From: Enoplolaimus lenunculus
Taxonomy: Eukaryota; Nematoda; Enoplea; Enoplida; Thoracostomopsidae
Length of the DNA stretch: 64,000 nucleotides
Assembly (NCBI GenBank): GCA_030248215.1
Contig: JASANG010001362.1
Location: forward strand, 1 to 64,000
Direction: 5' to 3'
A model generated the notes under the pieces. It made no database searches and was not told the origin of the DNA. It saw only the letters and a program-made list of their open reading frames with translations. Of this stretch, positions 9,275 to 19,663 are shown one piece after another. The position numbers were made by a program, and so were the translations under genes. Each line of letters opens with the position of its first letter. Position 1 is the first letter of the stretch.

Positions 9275-9790
9275 TATCTTGCAAGGCGGAAAACTTATAA
9301 CCAGGAGGGCAGCGTAGCCACTTTTATATGACGGCTAGGAATTCTGCTGGTTTGGTAGGAAAAATCACAAGCATAATTTTAGCTGGGAAAATGGAAAAGT
9401 GGAAAATTTACACGCCTGAATTTTTCTTAGTTCGATAGGGTAAGTTATAGATTTAGGCGAGCTTCGGAAACCAGGAAATTGGAATTTGGTTGCTTTGTCT
9501 GAAAAATTGGGATGTGTGGTTCAGTTCGAGAAACGGGAAAGTATTAAAATGGAAAATTCAAGCGTAGGTATATGATTCTTTTGCGATTGTAGGGAAAGTT
9601 GGAATGTAGCCGAGTTTCAGAAAACGGGAAAAGCGAAAAAGTTAACAGTATATGTTTTCTCTGGGCCTAGTAGTGAAGGAACAATTTGATTGGTCTAGCT
9701 GGAAAATTGGGATGTGCGGTTCGGTTCGGAAAACGTGAAAAGTGGAAAATTAAAACGTAGTTATATGACTTCTTTTGGTTGGTAGTCGAA
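9275..9790 (+). repeat. Family E repeat with internally repeated blocks
   Basis: Opens with GGCGGAAAACTTATAACCAGG and continues with two or three loose repeats of GAAAATTGGGATGTG(T/C)GGTTC, GTTCGGAAAACG, AAGTGGAAAATT and a TATATGA(C/T)TTCTTTTG block. Blocks at about 9505-9580 and 9700-9775 correspond. Confidence 0.5.
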
Positions 9791-10667
9791 TGGCACCGGA
9801 CGTCAACAAAACTACAGCGTAACCCTTACTGTGTTGTTTTTACTCAAAATACTGATTCGTTGTCATGACCAGTCGTTCAGTGCTTATAGTATACTACTCT
9901 GAGGAGCTCAGCACAAACTGTGTACGCACGCACAGCTATTAATATACAATACGCAGTGGGCAGTTTTCATGCCAAATAAACGTGTTTTTTTCATGTTTTT
10001 AGAATTTTCGGAATGTTATATTTTTCAATGATTTCTCTGTATACCACGGCAGAACGACAATTCCTTGTCCATCATTATAGATTTAGGCTCAAGTTTGGGC
10101 CTAGGTTTAAGCATAAGCTTAGTCTTATGCTTACGCTGCTTAATAAACTTAAGACACTGTCAGGCTATTTCGGCACCTGGCCGCATATTTAATCTGGTAT
10201 TTATTGTTTACCGATGCCGCTGTATAATGTTTAAATTGTTTGTTTATAAAACACAGCCATCGCTTTGATGTTCAATAGAAAATAAAATCGCTATTGTCCT
10301 GGTTTTGTTTTAAGCATCCGTTTGTCAGTTTATAGCAATTTGACATGATTTACTTTACTACATAAAAATGAGCCTTTGAAACAATTTATTCTTTATCGCA
10401 GATTTGAAAACGCAATACCCATTATATTGAAAAAGGTTTGCTTTGAAAATTATTGTGGATCAATAAAGTGTTTTGGTCTGTCTCTCTATAAAGTATTGTT
10501 TTTACCTTTTTTTCCGCATGATTATGTTCCATTTAATCTGTCGCGTAGTTTCGTGCTATACAAAGCGGGATTGTTTTGCTAATATTTTTTGTGACAAAAT
10601 GGTAAGGATTTTACAAATTTTTAGTTGTACGCCATTAAAATTTACGTTTGGTTTTGCATTATACATT
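9791..10667. other. Mostly unassigned; family D fragment near 10075-10150
   Basis: 10075-10150 has AGGCTCAAGTTTGGGCCTAGG and AAGCTTAGTCTTATGCTTACG, typical of family D interiors, but no ends. The acceptor-like TTTATCGCAG at 10400 leads into no recognisable exon. Confidence 0.4.
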
Positions 10668-11353
10668 CGCCCGCCGCCCAAAATGTCACAACTTTGCCCA
10701 AGCCCGTCAGCCAAAAAGTCCGTCAGCTCTACTCAAAGGGGTCAGTGGGAGCTCGGTCTCACCGGAAAATTTTTGGACCACCAACCTTGCTTTTATGTCA
10801 TCATAAACACTTGCACCACGGCTCATATAGTTGAGAGCCATGCTACAACCACCATCCCTTTAGAGTATAACGGTTTAACACGCTTAAGGAACGGTACGGT
10901 TAACGCACGCCCTGGCGTGCCATTACCGTTTGATGCACAGTCAAAGCACGCTCCAGCGCGCCTCAAATGTGCCTCAAATGTGCCGAACGGTTATACGGCA
11001 TGGCCGCCCGCCGCCCAAAATGTCACAACTTTGCCCAAGCCCTTTATGTCAGCCACATATAAAGACACTAATATTTAACATAAAAAGGGGTCAGTGGGAG
11101 CTCGGTCTCACCGGAAAATTTTTGGACCACCAACCTTGCTTTTATGTCATCATAAACACTTGCACCACGGCTCATATAGTTGAGAGCCATGCTACAACCA
11201 CCATCCCTTAAAGTATAACGGTTTAACACGCTTAAGGAACGGTACGGTTAACGCACGCCCTGGCGTGCCATTGCCGTTTGATGCACAGTCAAAGCACGCT
11301 CCAGCGCGCCTCAAATGTGCCTCAAATGTGCCGAACGGTTATACGGCATGGCC
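10668..11353 (+). repeat. Tandem duplication of a unit of about 340 bp
   Basis: Copy 1 starts CGCCCGCCGCCCAAAATGTC at 10668 and copy 2 at 11005. Downstream blocks GTCAGTGGGAGCTCGG (10741 and 11090) and TTGAGAGCCATGCTACAACC through GGTTATACGGCATGGCCG are almost identical. The spacing changes from 337 to 349 bp because the link region after AACTTTGCCCAAGCCC differs. TATAAAGACACTAATATTTA occurs in the second link and again just after copy 2. The 201-codon frame crossing both copies is not a gene. Confidence 0.85.
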
Positions 11354-11625
11354 GTGGTTACATTCGAATATAAAGACACTAATATTTAACATAAAACATA
11401 ACATTAAATATAACCCATACCATGTTTGTAGCTTATAAAATTTTAACACACGTGTAAATTTTTTTCAGGCTCTACAATTTTTAATGCCAATTTAGGCCCG
11501 TAGCCTCTTCGGATCAAGTAAAATCTCGACTACGACATCAAGTAAGGTTTTACCTAAGGGTAAAACTAAAGTTTTTGCCCTCTGATGATTTGTAGTAGGT
11601 AGTGAAAGGACTATGTTGCGCAATG
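11354..11625. other. No gene; lone family B end at 11494-11510
   Basis: AGGCCCGTAGCC at about 11493 is a solitary B-type terminus without the rest of the element. Nothing else recognised. Confidence 0.4.
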
Positions 11626-11635
11626 GGGCCAAGCC

Positions 11636-11802
11636 AAGCCCGTAGCCAGCTCACCTTGCTAGGTGGGGCTAAAAAATTTTCACGAGGAACATTGAAGGGT
11701 TTTCAATGAGTTACAAGTATGGTTGAAAACTTTCTAGGGGGTTCAAGATTTCCAGGGGGGGGGGGGCTGATCCCCCTCTGCCCGCCCCTTGGCTACGGGC
11801 CC
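11636..11802 (+). mobile_element. Family B MITE with 10-bp direct repeats
   Basis: Ends AAGCCCGTAGCC and GGCTACGGGCCC are inverted repeats. GGGCCAAGCC flanks on both sides (11626-11635, 11803-11812), giving an 8-10 bp target duplication. Interior landmarks: CTCACCTTGCTAGG, TTTTCAATGAGTTACAAG, GTTGAAAACTTTCTAGGGG, TTCCAGGGGGG. Confidence 0.8.
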
Positions 11803-12011
11803 GGGCCAAGCCGAAATTTCTAATTACTAGCGCTATTCGTTATTTGAAATGTTCAGGACATTTGTAAAATATTTTATGAAATGGCTAAACATTTCCCCGA
11901 TAACCTAACTGATCTTAAAATTTTACGGCATGTAAGAGACGGCGAATTGTGCTGCATCCAGCCCAGTTTAATCAAAAATAGTAGTGTAAACTGGAACCAT
12001 TTCAATGTTTC

Positions 12012-12060
12012 GGGCCCGTAGCCAAGGGGGGCCAGGGGGGCTCAGCACCCCTAGATAAAT
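12012..12060 (-). mobile_element. Family B fragment
   Basis: GGGCCCGTAGCCAAGG with GGGGGGCTCAGCACCCC and TAGATAAATTTTGGC, the right-hand end of family B read backwards. It breaks off after about 50 bp. Confidence 0.7.
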
Positions 12061-13527
12061 TTTGGCACACATTGCTGTATATTAATACAGGCATATTGTC
12101 CTTCCGATATACAAACGCGCGCTGCTAGCTTGCTTCAAGTATGCGGTGCACTCGATCACCGCTCCCGTGCTGTTCAGGTGACTCAAGAACTCGCACAGCA
12201 CACTTGGCAAATATCAGCGCAAGAGTCCGAAAACAAACCCGATTTCATTAGATTTGTAGGTGTCTATACTCTGTACCTCCGTCATGAAACAATTACGAAG
12301 CATTCTGATGGAACAGTATTAATTAGTTTAAAATTCTGTACGCAAGTTTTGATTCTTATTAGTTTGCTAACATTTTTAAAGTTCCGCCACGCGTCATATG
12401 TTCAAAATTCAATTGTGGACCACAGATAAAAACCTGTTTTTACAAACGTTCAAAATTGTGTGGTTAATTTTCCGTTCCTGTTCAGATCAGTTCTTCCGTT
12501 TTAAGTCACGCGTTTCCGCTGCCTGCTTTTCAAGCGACACAACGTCAAATATCCTACCCGTACCAAATTCATCGCAGGAACAGGTGCACACGACGTTTGA
12601 AGTGGGTCAGTAGTGTTACACAGTGATTAAATTCTGAATGAAAATGCAACGAATATAAGATATGAGCGAATGATTACTCGTAAAGTTTTCACGCCAGCAT
12701 GATATCAAAGAGATCACACACACAAAAATGTATTTCTGAATTTATTCAGAAAAGTATTTTCTGTGGCATATCTGACATGTTTTTTGTGAAATTTAAGACA
12801 ATTTTTCAAAAAATAACTGCAAAACGTTTATTTTCTGACTTTATTTCAAAACTTTTCTGAAATATTTGCTGTTATAACAGAAATACTTTTCAGTGCAACT
12901 TCCTAATCATATTTCTTAAATGTAAGAAATTTTTTTCTTAAATATCAGAAATATTATTTTCAGTGCAGGTACCTGACGAATTTCCCATTGGATAAGCCAC
13001 TAAGTCCCTAGGTAACCGAAATTTTTGAAAACAATGACCGCTCACTAATGAATTACCTTTACGACATTGATAATCAGAACTTTAAAATCTAATCTTAAAA
13101 ATTGTTATTACATTATTCATGTATAAACAAAGTCTAATTCTTAGCTTAAAAATAGAATCTTTGCAAAATTTAAATGTTATAAGCAGATTAAAGGTATATA
13201 TCTCATGACGTTGTATTCTTAAAATTTCGATTAATTAGTAACTTTTCTGACGTAAATTAACTTGGTCAATGCATCGTTTTGCATTCTATCAAATGCGTAT
13301 AGTATCAATTTTTAGTGAAGCGCAGCAGAAACGTTCTGGGTGTTTGAGGTAATGTGAAGCCCATTATACCTACAGGAATATTACGGGGTAATCATTTTCA
13401 ATCGCCCCGATCCGCTCGAAAGTTTATCGTGAATTGCGATGACGATTCCGCCAATTTGCGAGTGTGCCTGTTTAGTCATGCAAGTTGGGATACAGATACC
13501 ACGATTACCTGTAATCATTAACATAAG
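12061..13527. other. No gene recognised; AT-rich TTCTGAAAT repeats at 12725-12965
   Basis: 12130-12613 carries two overlapping frames (99 and 71 codons) without recognisable domains. 12725-12965 has several TTTCTGAA/TTCAGAAA and CAGTGCA motifs in both orientations, probably a decayed inverted-repeat element. Confidence 0.35.
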
Positions 13528-13668
13528 GGCCAATGTTACTTTAAGGGGCGTAACAGTAGATTAAGCATATTCCTAAGCCTAAACCTAGCAAAAAAATGTA
13601 ATCTAGAATCTAAACTTACTCTTTTACAGACTGAGCAGAAACCTGGGCCCGTTAAAGTAACATGGGCC
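13528..13668 (+). mobile_element. Family C MITE with 8-bp target duplication
   Basis: 141 bp. Left GGCCAATGTTACTTTAAGGG, right complement GGCCCATGTTACTTTAACGG. The flanks AACATAAG (13520-13527) and AAAATAAG (13669-13676) match at 7 of 8, as expected of hAT. The interior is shared with the copy at 6781. Confidence 0.85.
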
Positions 13669-14559
13669 AAAATAAGCATACAGTCATGTCATTCAGTTAT
13701 ATGAAAAACTCGTCAATGTCACTTAATCTTGTCAACTGTTACTTGCCTCTTTTGGATGCGGTCAAGTTTACTTAAACATTTGAAACTGAATAGCGGAATG
13801 AGTTGTAGCAACAAACAATTTTGCGCGAGTCTACGCTACACCTTACATCTGTAAATGATGTAGACACGTGTAAACATTTCTACAATCATGTATGCAGAGA
13901 ATTTAAACTGAAATGTCACGGTTCTGGCAAAAATATGAACCTCTTGGCACAGCACAAGCACTATGTATTATCCAGCAAATTTAGATGTGTATATATCTGG
14001 TTATTTTTTGTAACAGAGGTTAATCACGTGTTGCAAACTGAGGGTCCGACTCCGAGTGGTTTAGAAATAAGCTGTTAGGTTCTTACCAATACATATAAGC
14101 CAACTTTATTTAGTTTGTATATTCTCAATTCACGTGAAGCGTAAAGGTTTTCAAAAGTTAGCGCAGAACAATCTTGTGAATAAATTAGAGTACAACATTC
14201 TCATGCTAAGGTGTATTGTGTTGAAAATTTTAATCCCGTGGCGGGGCGGTGATTCCAGCCAGTTTTAAAAATTGATGCCGAACCCACTCTGCACCGCATG
14301 GGCATCCCCATTGAGATCCCTGTTCCCATAGCAATCCTGAGATTATATGCTCGTCGGCTGAGGGATAGAGGAAAAGAATCAGCGTTTTATTCGAACAATG
14401 CATCCACTGGTTTTAATGTTTCACTTAATGCTTTATGCTCAGGTTTTCGATTAGGTTTAGGTGCAGTCCCAGGTCAAGGCTTAAATTTTGTAGATTTTGG
14501 TTTTTCCTTAAGCTTGCTTTTACGGCTGCTGCCGACATCCGTTTCTGTTATATAGGAAT
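13669..14559. other. No gene recognised; family D-like patch 14455-14525
   Basis: An 85-codon frame at 13821 (DTCKHFYNHVC) and another at 14298 show no family I can name. 14455-14525 has TTAGGTTTAGGTGC and CCTTAAGCTTGC, like D interiors. Otherwise unassigned. Confidence 0.3.
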
Positions 14560-14910
14560 ACCGGAAATTCGGTTATTTTTATGTTAATGTTATTTGTTGT
14601 GAATCAAGTTTCGTTCAAGTTTCCATTATAAATATGGTGCATGCGATTGTAAGATAAGAATTAAAAATGACGTAAATTTTACAAAAATTTGGGTGCAACA
14701 GCCATATTTGTTTAAAAATTTAGACAACCCGGTGAATGGTTTGCATGCCTCAATTGTATTTGCGGGAAAATAAACATCTTCGAAACTTTTTAATATTTCA
14801 ATATCTCTTTTCCGTTAATATTTCAATATCTGTTTTCCGTTTCTGTCATTTTGATCACTACCCGTTTTGGTTAATTTTACTATCCGCATCATGGCTACAG
14901 CGGCTTTATT
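14560..14910 (+). mobile_element. Family N inverted-repeat element (diverged copy)
   Basis: Shares with 37810 and 63050 the order CCGTTTCTGTTATA near the left and CCGTTTCTGTCATTTTGATC near the right. With 37810 it also shares the block GTGAAT.(T/G)TTTGC(A/T)(T/C)GCCTCAAT. Ends are not sharp. Confidence 0.5.
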
Positions 14911-15383
14911 TAAAATTTTCTTTACAGAACTCCGCACTCACACGTCAATCCAACATTCTGCAGTGTCCATGAAGGAAACTTCAAAATGTTGGAGTTTTTG
15001 CTTGATTTTATTCGCTACTGAGCAAATTAACGAGTTAATTGATTGAACCGAAATGAATGAAAAAACATATTTTGCATATCTTTGTTTTAAACAAATACAG
15101 AGAAGTTGTCTGTAGCTGTTATTTTAGTCTTTGAAATCTAACAAGATTTGATTAATAATTTAGAGAGACGCTTAAGAATATATATTTTCGTAAATTTTGC
15201 CTGAAAGCGATACTAAACTTAGATTAGAAGAGTTCAAATTTCGTACGTTTAGACAACAACAACAATAGTAGAAAGTTCAGAATTAATTAGGTTATTGACA
15301 ATGAAATTACCTAAATTCTTCAAGGTTATAATCTTAAATGGGTTCTAACCATTAATTTTAAATAGGTTCGAACTAACCATTCA
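14911..15383. other. No feature seen
   Basis: AT-rich. An acceptor-like TTTCTTTACAG at 14932 opens about 40 codons with no recognised similarity. Confidence 0.3.
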
Positions 15384-15505
15384 CCTTGCAAGACGACAGT
15401 GGGGGTTGAAAATATTTCATGAGGGGCACTCAAGGGTTTTCAATTAGTTACAAGCAAAGTTGGAAATTCTCTAGGGGGCCAATGATTTTCCAGGAGGGCT
15501 CTTGT
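15384..15505 (+). mobile_element. Family B fragment
   Basis: TCACCTTGCAAG, ATGAGGGGCACTCAAGGG, TTTTCAATTAGTTACAAGC and CTCTAGGGGGCC are the B interior in the order of the 11636 copy; both ends are lost. Confidence 0.65.
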
Positions 15506-15829
15506 TGTTGATATCATAGTCATAGTAGTTCGCTATTTGTGCAATGAAAATGGGGCTTAAATATTAACATCGAGGATTTGAAAGTTTTATCACATTTCTA
15601 CTGTTTAATCATGTTGGTCCTCTGAGTGTAGGTACAACTGGATTTCATTTCGGCAAGGAATATAACTTGTTTCGGGAATTTTTCAAGCGAGCATATCAAC
15701 CGGGAAAATTTCTTTGAGCAGGATTCAATATGTACAATTCCATAATCCGCCAATGGTAACTATTAGACGCCTGTCTACAAGGCCTAAAAATAAGCCTAAA
15801 CATTGGTCAGGTCATTATTCTAACCTGCT

Positions 15830-16189
15830 TTAGTGCCTATATCGAACCTTCCGCATATGTTTGAATCGACAAACCATTATAAATTTAACACGGACCCCAA
15901 AGTTTATTACAAAGTGTGTTTTGTTGTCTTTCTGTATGTATGCACGCTGTATAACCTTGTCTAAATGTTTTGATACGATTTCATGCCGGCGAATAAGATC
16001 CGCAATCCGCCCCGGTATATATCCCTCACAATCTTTCCTTGTTATCCGTTCCCTCATTAAACGATTTAGCCCCGTTATAACGCAAATACTTACACCATAT
16101 GCAATGCACATTGTACTGCCACGCGACGACGAATTTATATACTTAAGTGATTTTAAATGCATGACTACAACAACACAGACTGACACCAA
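15830..16189 (-). CDS. Unrecognised open frame, doubtful
   Basis: A 119-codon minus-strand frame, with a 124-codon plus-strand frame over the same bases. The minus-strand product contains RLMRERITRKDCEGYIPGR and is basic. It matches no family I know. The bases are somewhat richer in GC and free of the listed repeats, which is the only reason to mention it. It could be an exon of an unknown gene, a decayed element or chance. Confidence 0.15.
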   Translation of the reverse strand: MVSVCVVVVMHLKSLKYINSSSRGSTMCIAYGVSICVITGLNRLMRERITRKDCEGYIPGRIADLIRRHEIVSKHLDKVIQRAYIQKDNKTHFVINFGVRVKFIMVCRFKHMRKVRYRH

Positions 16190-16284
16190 AATGAATTACT
16201 GCTACATGTATATGTACGTTTTGTTTGACATGTGACATTGAAACATGAAGGCTATTAATGATGCGATCTGGATTTGTTTATTCA

Positions 16285-16548
16285 TTGGGGAGTGAAGTGT
16301 AAGCATGTAAGACATGCAGAGTTCGATCCCCGCTCTAGCCCGCTTTTCCAGCTGCTTAGTTGAAAGGTTTGATGTCCCGGTTCATACCTTGATTGACATG
16401 GGGGCTACGCCGTGAGCGCAATGGCAAATTGCCGCGCTATGAGCACGGTATCCAGTGTGAAATAGGATGGACGGTTCTAGCCCGCTTTTCCAGCTGCTTA
16501 TTTGAAAGGTTTGATGTCCCGGCTCCTACCTAGACTGACAAGAAGGAT
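16285..16548 (+). mobile_element. tRNA-derived SINE, dimeric copy
   Basis: A B-box-like GAGTTCGATCCCCGC occurs at about 16319. Then the body GCCCGCTTTTCCAGCTGCT, TTGAAAGGTTTGATGTCCCG, ACC.T.GATTGACA occurs twice (from about 16339 and 16481). The same body and B box occur at 32196. A pol III-type promoter joined to a conserved body defines a SINE (family knowledge). Confidence 0.6.
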
Positions 16549-16814
16549 CTTACGAATGTATCGTCAGGGCCGAAACTACGGGGAGCGGGGCGATCGGACC
16601 AGTCCTAGGTCCTTTATTACACAGAAGGTTGTGGAGGCGGAGGTACGGAATCGGGACCCCCTCTAGGCAGTGTGGCGCCGAATCTATGATTTGACCGAAT
16701 CCGTGTCCGAATCCGTTAATACTAATTTGCCGAATCTTAATCCGAATCTTGCATGTTGCAATTTTCATTTATATGTTTAATTTGTTTCAGAATATCAACG
16801 CAATGCCAGCCGCA

Positions 16815-17077
16815 TTAGGGTTGTGCTATACTTGACGTCCGGCGTCGTCCGTCACCCGTACGGCGTCGTCCGTCACCCATACGGCGTCGTCCTTCACCCG
16901 TACGGCGTCGTCCTTCACCCGTACGGCGTCGTCCTTCACCCGTACGGCGCCGTCCGTCACCATTCGTTATACATAAGTTATTTGCTTTACGATACCGCAC
17001 GGTGACGACGGCGCTGGACGGTACCGTGCGGGTGACGGACGGAGCCGCACACTATCAAACTTGAAGCGCAATCCTAA
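16815..17077. mobile_element. Family H GC-rich MITE with a 21-bp minisatellite
   Basis: Ends TTAGGGTTGTGCTATACTTG and complement TTAGGATTGCGCTTCAAG. Inside, five complete 21-bp units GGCGTCGTCC(G/T)TCACCCGTAC run from 16841 to 16945 plus a partial one, then CGGTACCGTGCGG inverted sequence. Being 21 bp, the repeat keeps frames open on both strands (GVVLHPY and RRRTGEG units); these are not genes. Confidence 0.8.
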
Positions 17078-17181
17078 CTTTTAAGCGTTTATATATTCAG
17101 TGCCCGACCTCAGTTTTGAGATTTGTGATCTGAAACAAAATTTTCTTATTATCAAGATATTTAAAATTGTTATTGTTTTAA

Positions 17182-18825
17182 CCCTCAACGGCCCGGCAAA
17201 ATTTTCACCTTAATCAGCCCAACGGTCTACATATGTAGACAACACAACTAGCGTTAGTTTTGGCTTATCTCAGGGTGCTCTCCTCCTTTAACTGGCTTGA
17301 GACAGTCAGAACTAGTGTTCTGGCGGAGTTCCACCCGCTCCCCGTCCAGCCTCCCACTGCGGGCGCGTTGTCCAGTTAAGCACAGTCGTTGCACGTTATG
17401 GTGCGATTCATGTGGTCCTTGCACACTCGTTTTCCACATGACGAACAGCTCAATCTCGTAGATTTGCGACAACTTGTGACCTGACATTTGGTCGGTTTAC
17501 CAGATGTAGAAGGTTCGTTTCGCTTTTGAGGCAGCCCGTAAGCCATAAATGAATCCTTTGATTTTGCGTAAATTTTTTCACTACTGTAACGTTTGGTCAT
17601 ATTGTCTTGCGCTAGTTGTTCGGCTACTTTTTTCATGAAAACATTGCGTGACTTTTGATATCCGTTCAGTTTCATGACAATGAATGCGTTGTGCAACGGT
17701 ACTTAGCAGGTTTCGCCGGCATGTACACTCGCCCCGGTGCATATCCTCTATACCCGTAGAGCTGTTCATCTACTGTAAGTGATTCGGACGGTATATAATG
17801 AAGACGTAAGTTGGACTGAAATAGGTCCCAAACATCTCGAATAGCAGCCATTTTGTCACTTTTTTGACGCTCCCGGCGAGTCAGTTTGTTGTCGAATGTT
17901 ACATTTTCCAGCAACTGTTTCATTCTGTTTTTTGACAGCGCGCAGCGGTAAAAGGGCCTGCTGTCGTTTTTGGTGAATAGTGAAGCCACTGGAGACATGT
18001 TATCGCGATCTGCACCAGCTCTGATTACCACCCCAAGCCAAGCTTTCAGCTCGCACATTGGTATCGTTGAAAAATTGCGCGCCCGCAGTCGCCTACTAGT
18101 GAGTCGCTGAATTGTATGTAAAATGGGCTCGTTTATATAAAGATAAAATGCTTGTGACTCTGTTGTAGGGTTTACTGCAGTGCCTTCGCGAAAGCGAATT
18201 ATATTTCTAGCTAACACACGGACAGGCGGTGTTGTAGAATGCCACTCAACACCCGTCGCTGACAAAAACACATTACTTCCACTAGAAGTCTCGTCCATAT
18301 CGCTCAACTCACTACTAGATGCGTCCGATTGTTTTTGTAATTCACCATCACTATCTTGCTCATAAATAGCAGCCTCTTCACTACTGCATTGACCTAACTC
18401 AACTGATTCTGAGTCGTCATTTGAACTATTGTCGTCCGGTTTGTCATCTTCTGTCTCTGAATCACTTGGTCCTAATACACGTCGTACGACCTCAGTCAAA
18501 GATAATTTATGCAAACCTGACATTTCCCTGACTTTACCTCACCATACAAAACCGTGTGTAAGAACAAAACGTTCCAATTCTTGTCAAAACTCAAACTATG
18601 ATCAAATCAACATCTGTCTACATATGTAGACGGTCGGGTTATATAGGTATATGACTCACTGTACAGCAAACTTTTGTTCCCACAATGCTATAAGTTTTTT
18701 ATACTACTATAACAGAATAATTATCGATGGAAATTAAACAATAGATTCTTAACTATAGCACCTGCCGAACAATCAATTGTCGAACTGGTTATGTCTACAT
18801 ATGTAGACTGTCGGGCCATTGAGGG
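17182..18825 (-). mobile_element. piggyBac transposon, internally deleted
   Basis: 1644 bp flanked by TTAA (17178-17181, 18826-18829), the piggyBac target. Ends CCCTCAACGGCCCGGC and complement CCCTCAATGGCCCGAC. The palindrome GTCTACATATGTAGAC occurs three times subterminally: 17225-17240, 18616-18631, 18793-18808. The last two are followed by (G/T)GTCGGG, so they may be transposase binding sites. The minus-strand transposase remains as two parts and lacks its core, so it cannot move itself. Confidence 0.93.
17376..18523 (-). pseudogene. piggyBac transposase with catalytic core deleted
   Basis: The 5' part (18523 to about 17700) starts MSGLHKLSLTEVV, has an acidic Ser/Asp/Glu-rich N-terminus, then the DDE_Tnp_1_7-type region ending SLTVDEQLYGYRG and MPAKPAKY. 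That D corresponds to the first catalytic Asp of piggyBac (TIDEQLLGFRG, D268 in the moth enzyme). Sequence then jumps in another frame to the C-terminal part (about 17696-17376): NAFIVMKLNGYQKS and a Cys-rich zinc-binding end with CQVTSC, CSSCGKRVCKDH and CNDC. Some 250 residues with the other two catalytic Asp are missing. Confidence 0.88.
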
Positions 18826-18983
18826 TTAAACTGAAAAAAAACATATTGCCGAACACTGTTGGATTCGGCTTTTTCACAACCGAATGTGAACCACAAGTTT
18901 TTGCCGAATCCGAACCTCTGTTGCCACCCTACCTCTAAGATTTTAATAAAAAGTGGCCCATCCTATAGATCTCGATTAGCTGA

Positions 18984-19065
18984 ATTGAACGGTACCATTT
19001 TTATGGCTGCATGACCAACCGTTCAAAAGTAATATGACATTCGAAATTATAGTGCAAGATATCCC
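18984..19065 (+). mobile_element. Family F fragment
   Basis: TTGAACGGTACCATTTTTATGGCTGCATGACCAAC is seen here in pieces and matches the right end of the F element at 61964 on the complement, through ATTATAGTGCAA. The other end is missing. Confidence 0.6.
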
Positions 19066-19420
19066 TAAAGCCTTTAGCGGTGGAATGGATTTGTTTTGTT
19101 TAATAGAGCTGTAGCTCTGGCGGTAAACTAAAACAAATTTACTTCCCCATCGTAATGTCGCCTACAACTATGCTAAGGATTTATGCCTTCTTCGAATCTT
19201 CAATCCGCCGCTACATACCATACTTGACATAACTCAACTTTGAAATGCTATCACAAATTGTAAAGTGTCACCACCGTAGCAGTAACAATTACCATCCGTT
19301 TGTTAACACATCAACAGTAATATTACCATTTTGTTTACGTCTGTTTGGCATCAATCCCACAACTCTTCCTGATACATATATTCTCTTTCATTTATTATTC
19401 TCTTTCATTCATGTATATTT
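19066..19420. other. No feature seen
   Basis: Nothing recognisable; a 68-codon frame here lacks any family signature. Confidence 0.35.
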
Positions 19421-19663
19421 CGTAGGCCAATCTGCTATTCAGACTAATTAATAATTAGCCTAGGCCAATCTGCTATTTTGCGTGATAGCAGTTTGCCTAA
19501 AACTGCTATTAAACTTATAAACCAAAAACCAATCAGATTTGATTATTTCGACAGACGCAGTTTCGTTAACCAATCATCGTTTGTTTAACATCACTGTTGT
19601 TTTGCTACATCTTACAATCGCTATTTGAAATAGGCCAAATTGGCCTGAATAGCAGATTACGAG
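19421..19663. mobile_element. Family G short inverted-repeat element
   Basis: TCGTAGGCCAATCTGCTATTC at the left and complement CTCGTAATCTGCTATTCAGG at the right. TAGGCCAATCTGCTATT is repeated inside at about 19460, and complementary TAGCAG motifs follow. No coding sequence. Confidence 0.6.

Larger units (their letters stand above)
16665..18931. mobile_element. Composite element with two nested insertions
   Basis: Left end AGGCAGTGTGGCGCCGAATC; right-end complement AGGGTGGCAACAGAGGTTCG followed by GATTCGGC. Both subtermini are rich in GCCGAATC motifs (16674-16745 and 18845-18910). Between them lie a family H MITE (16815-17077) and a piggyBac (17182-18825). Subtracting both leaves about 360 bp. 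No target duplication could be fixed, so its superfamily is unclear. Confidence 0.5.

Noticed and set aside
10473-11078. 201-codon plus-strand frame
   Set aside because: It crosses the junction of the tandem duplication, lacks a recognisable domain, and its parts recur in the second copy in another frame.
13140-13230. IFAK-containing frame as SDHAF2 exon 2
   Set aside because: Four residues match after a possible AG, then the sequence diverges and stops.
15830-16235. Opposed frames of about 120 codons as a confident gene
   Set aside because: No family signature, no splice context, and both strands are open; kept only as a doubtful feature.
16815-17005. Repetitive open frames on both strands (GVVLHPY and RRRTGEG units)
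   Set aside because: They follow from a 21-bp minisatellite inside a family H MITE; a period divisible by three keeps any frame open.
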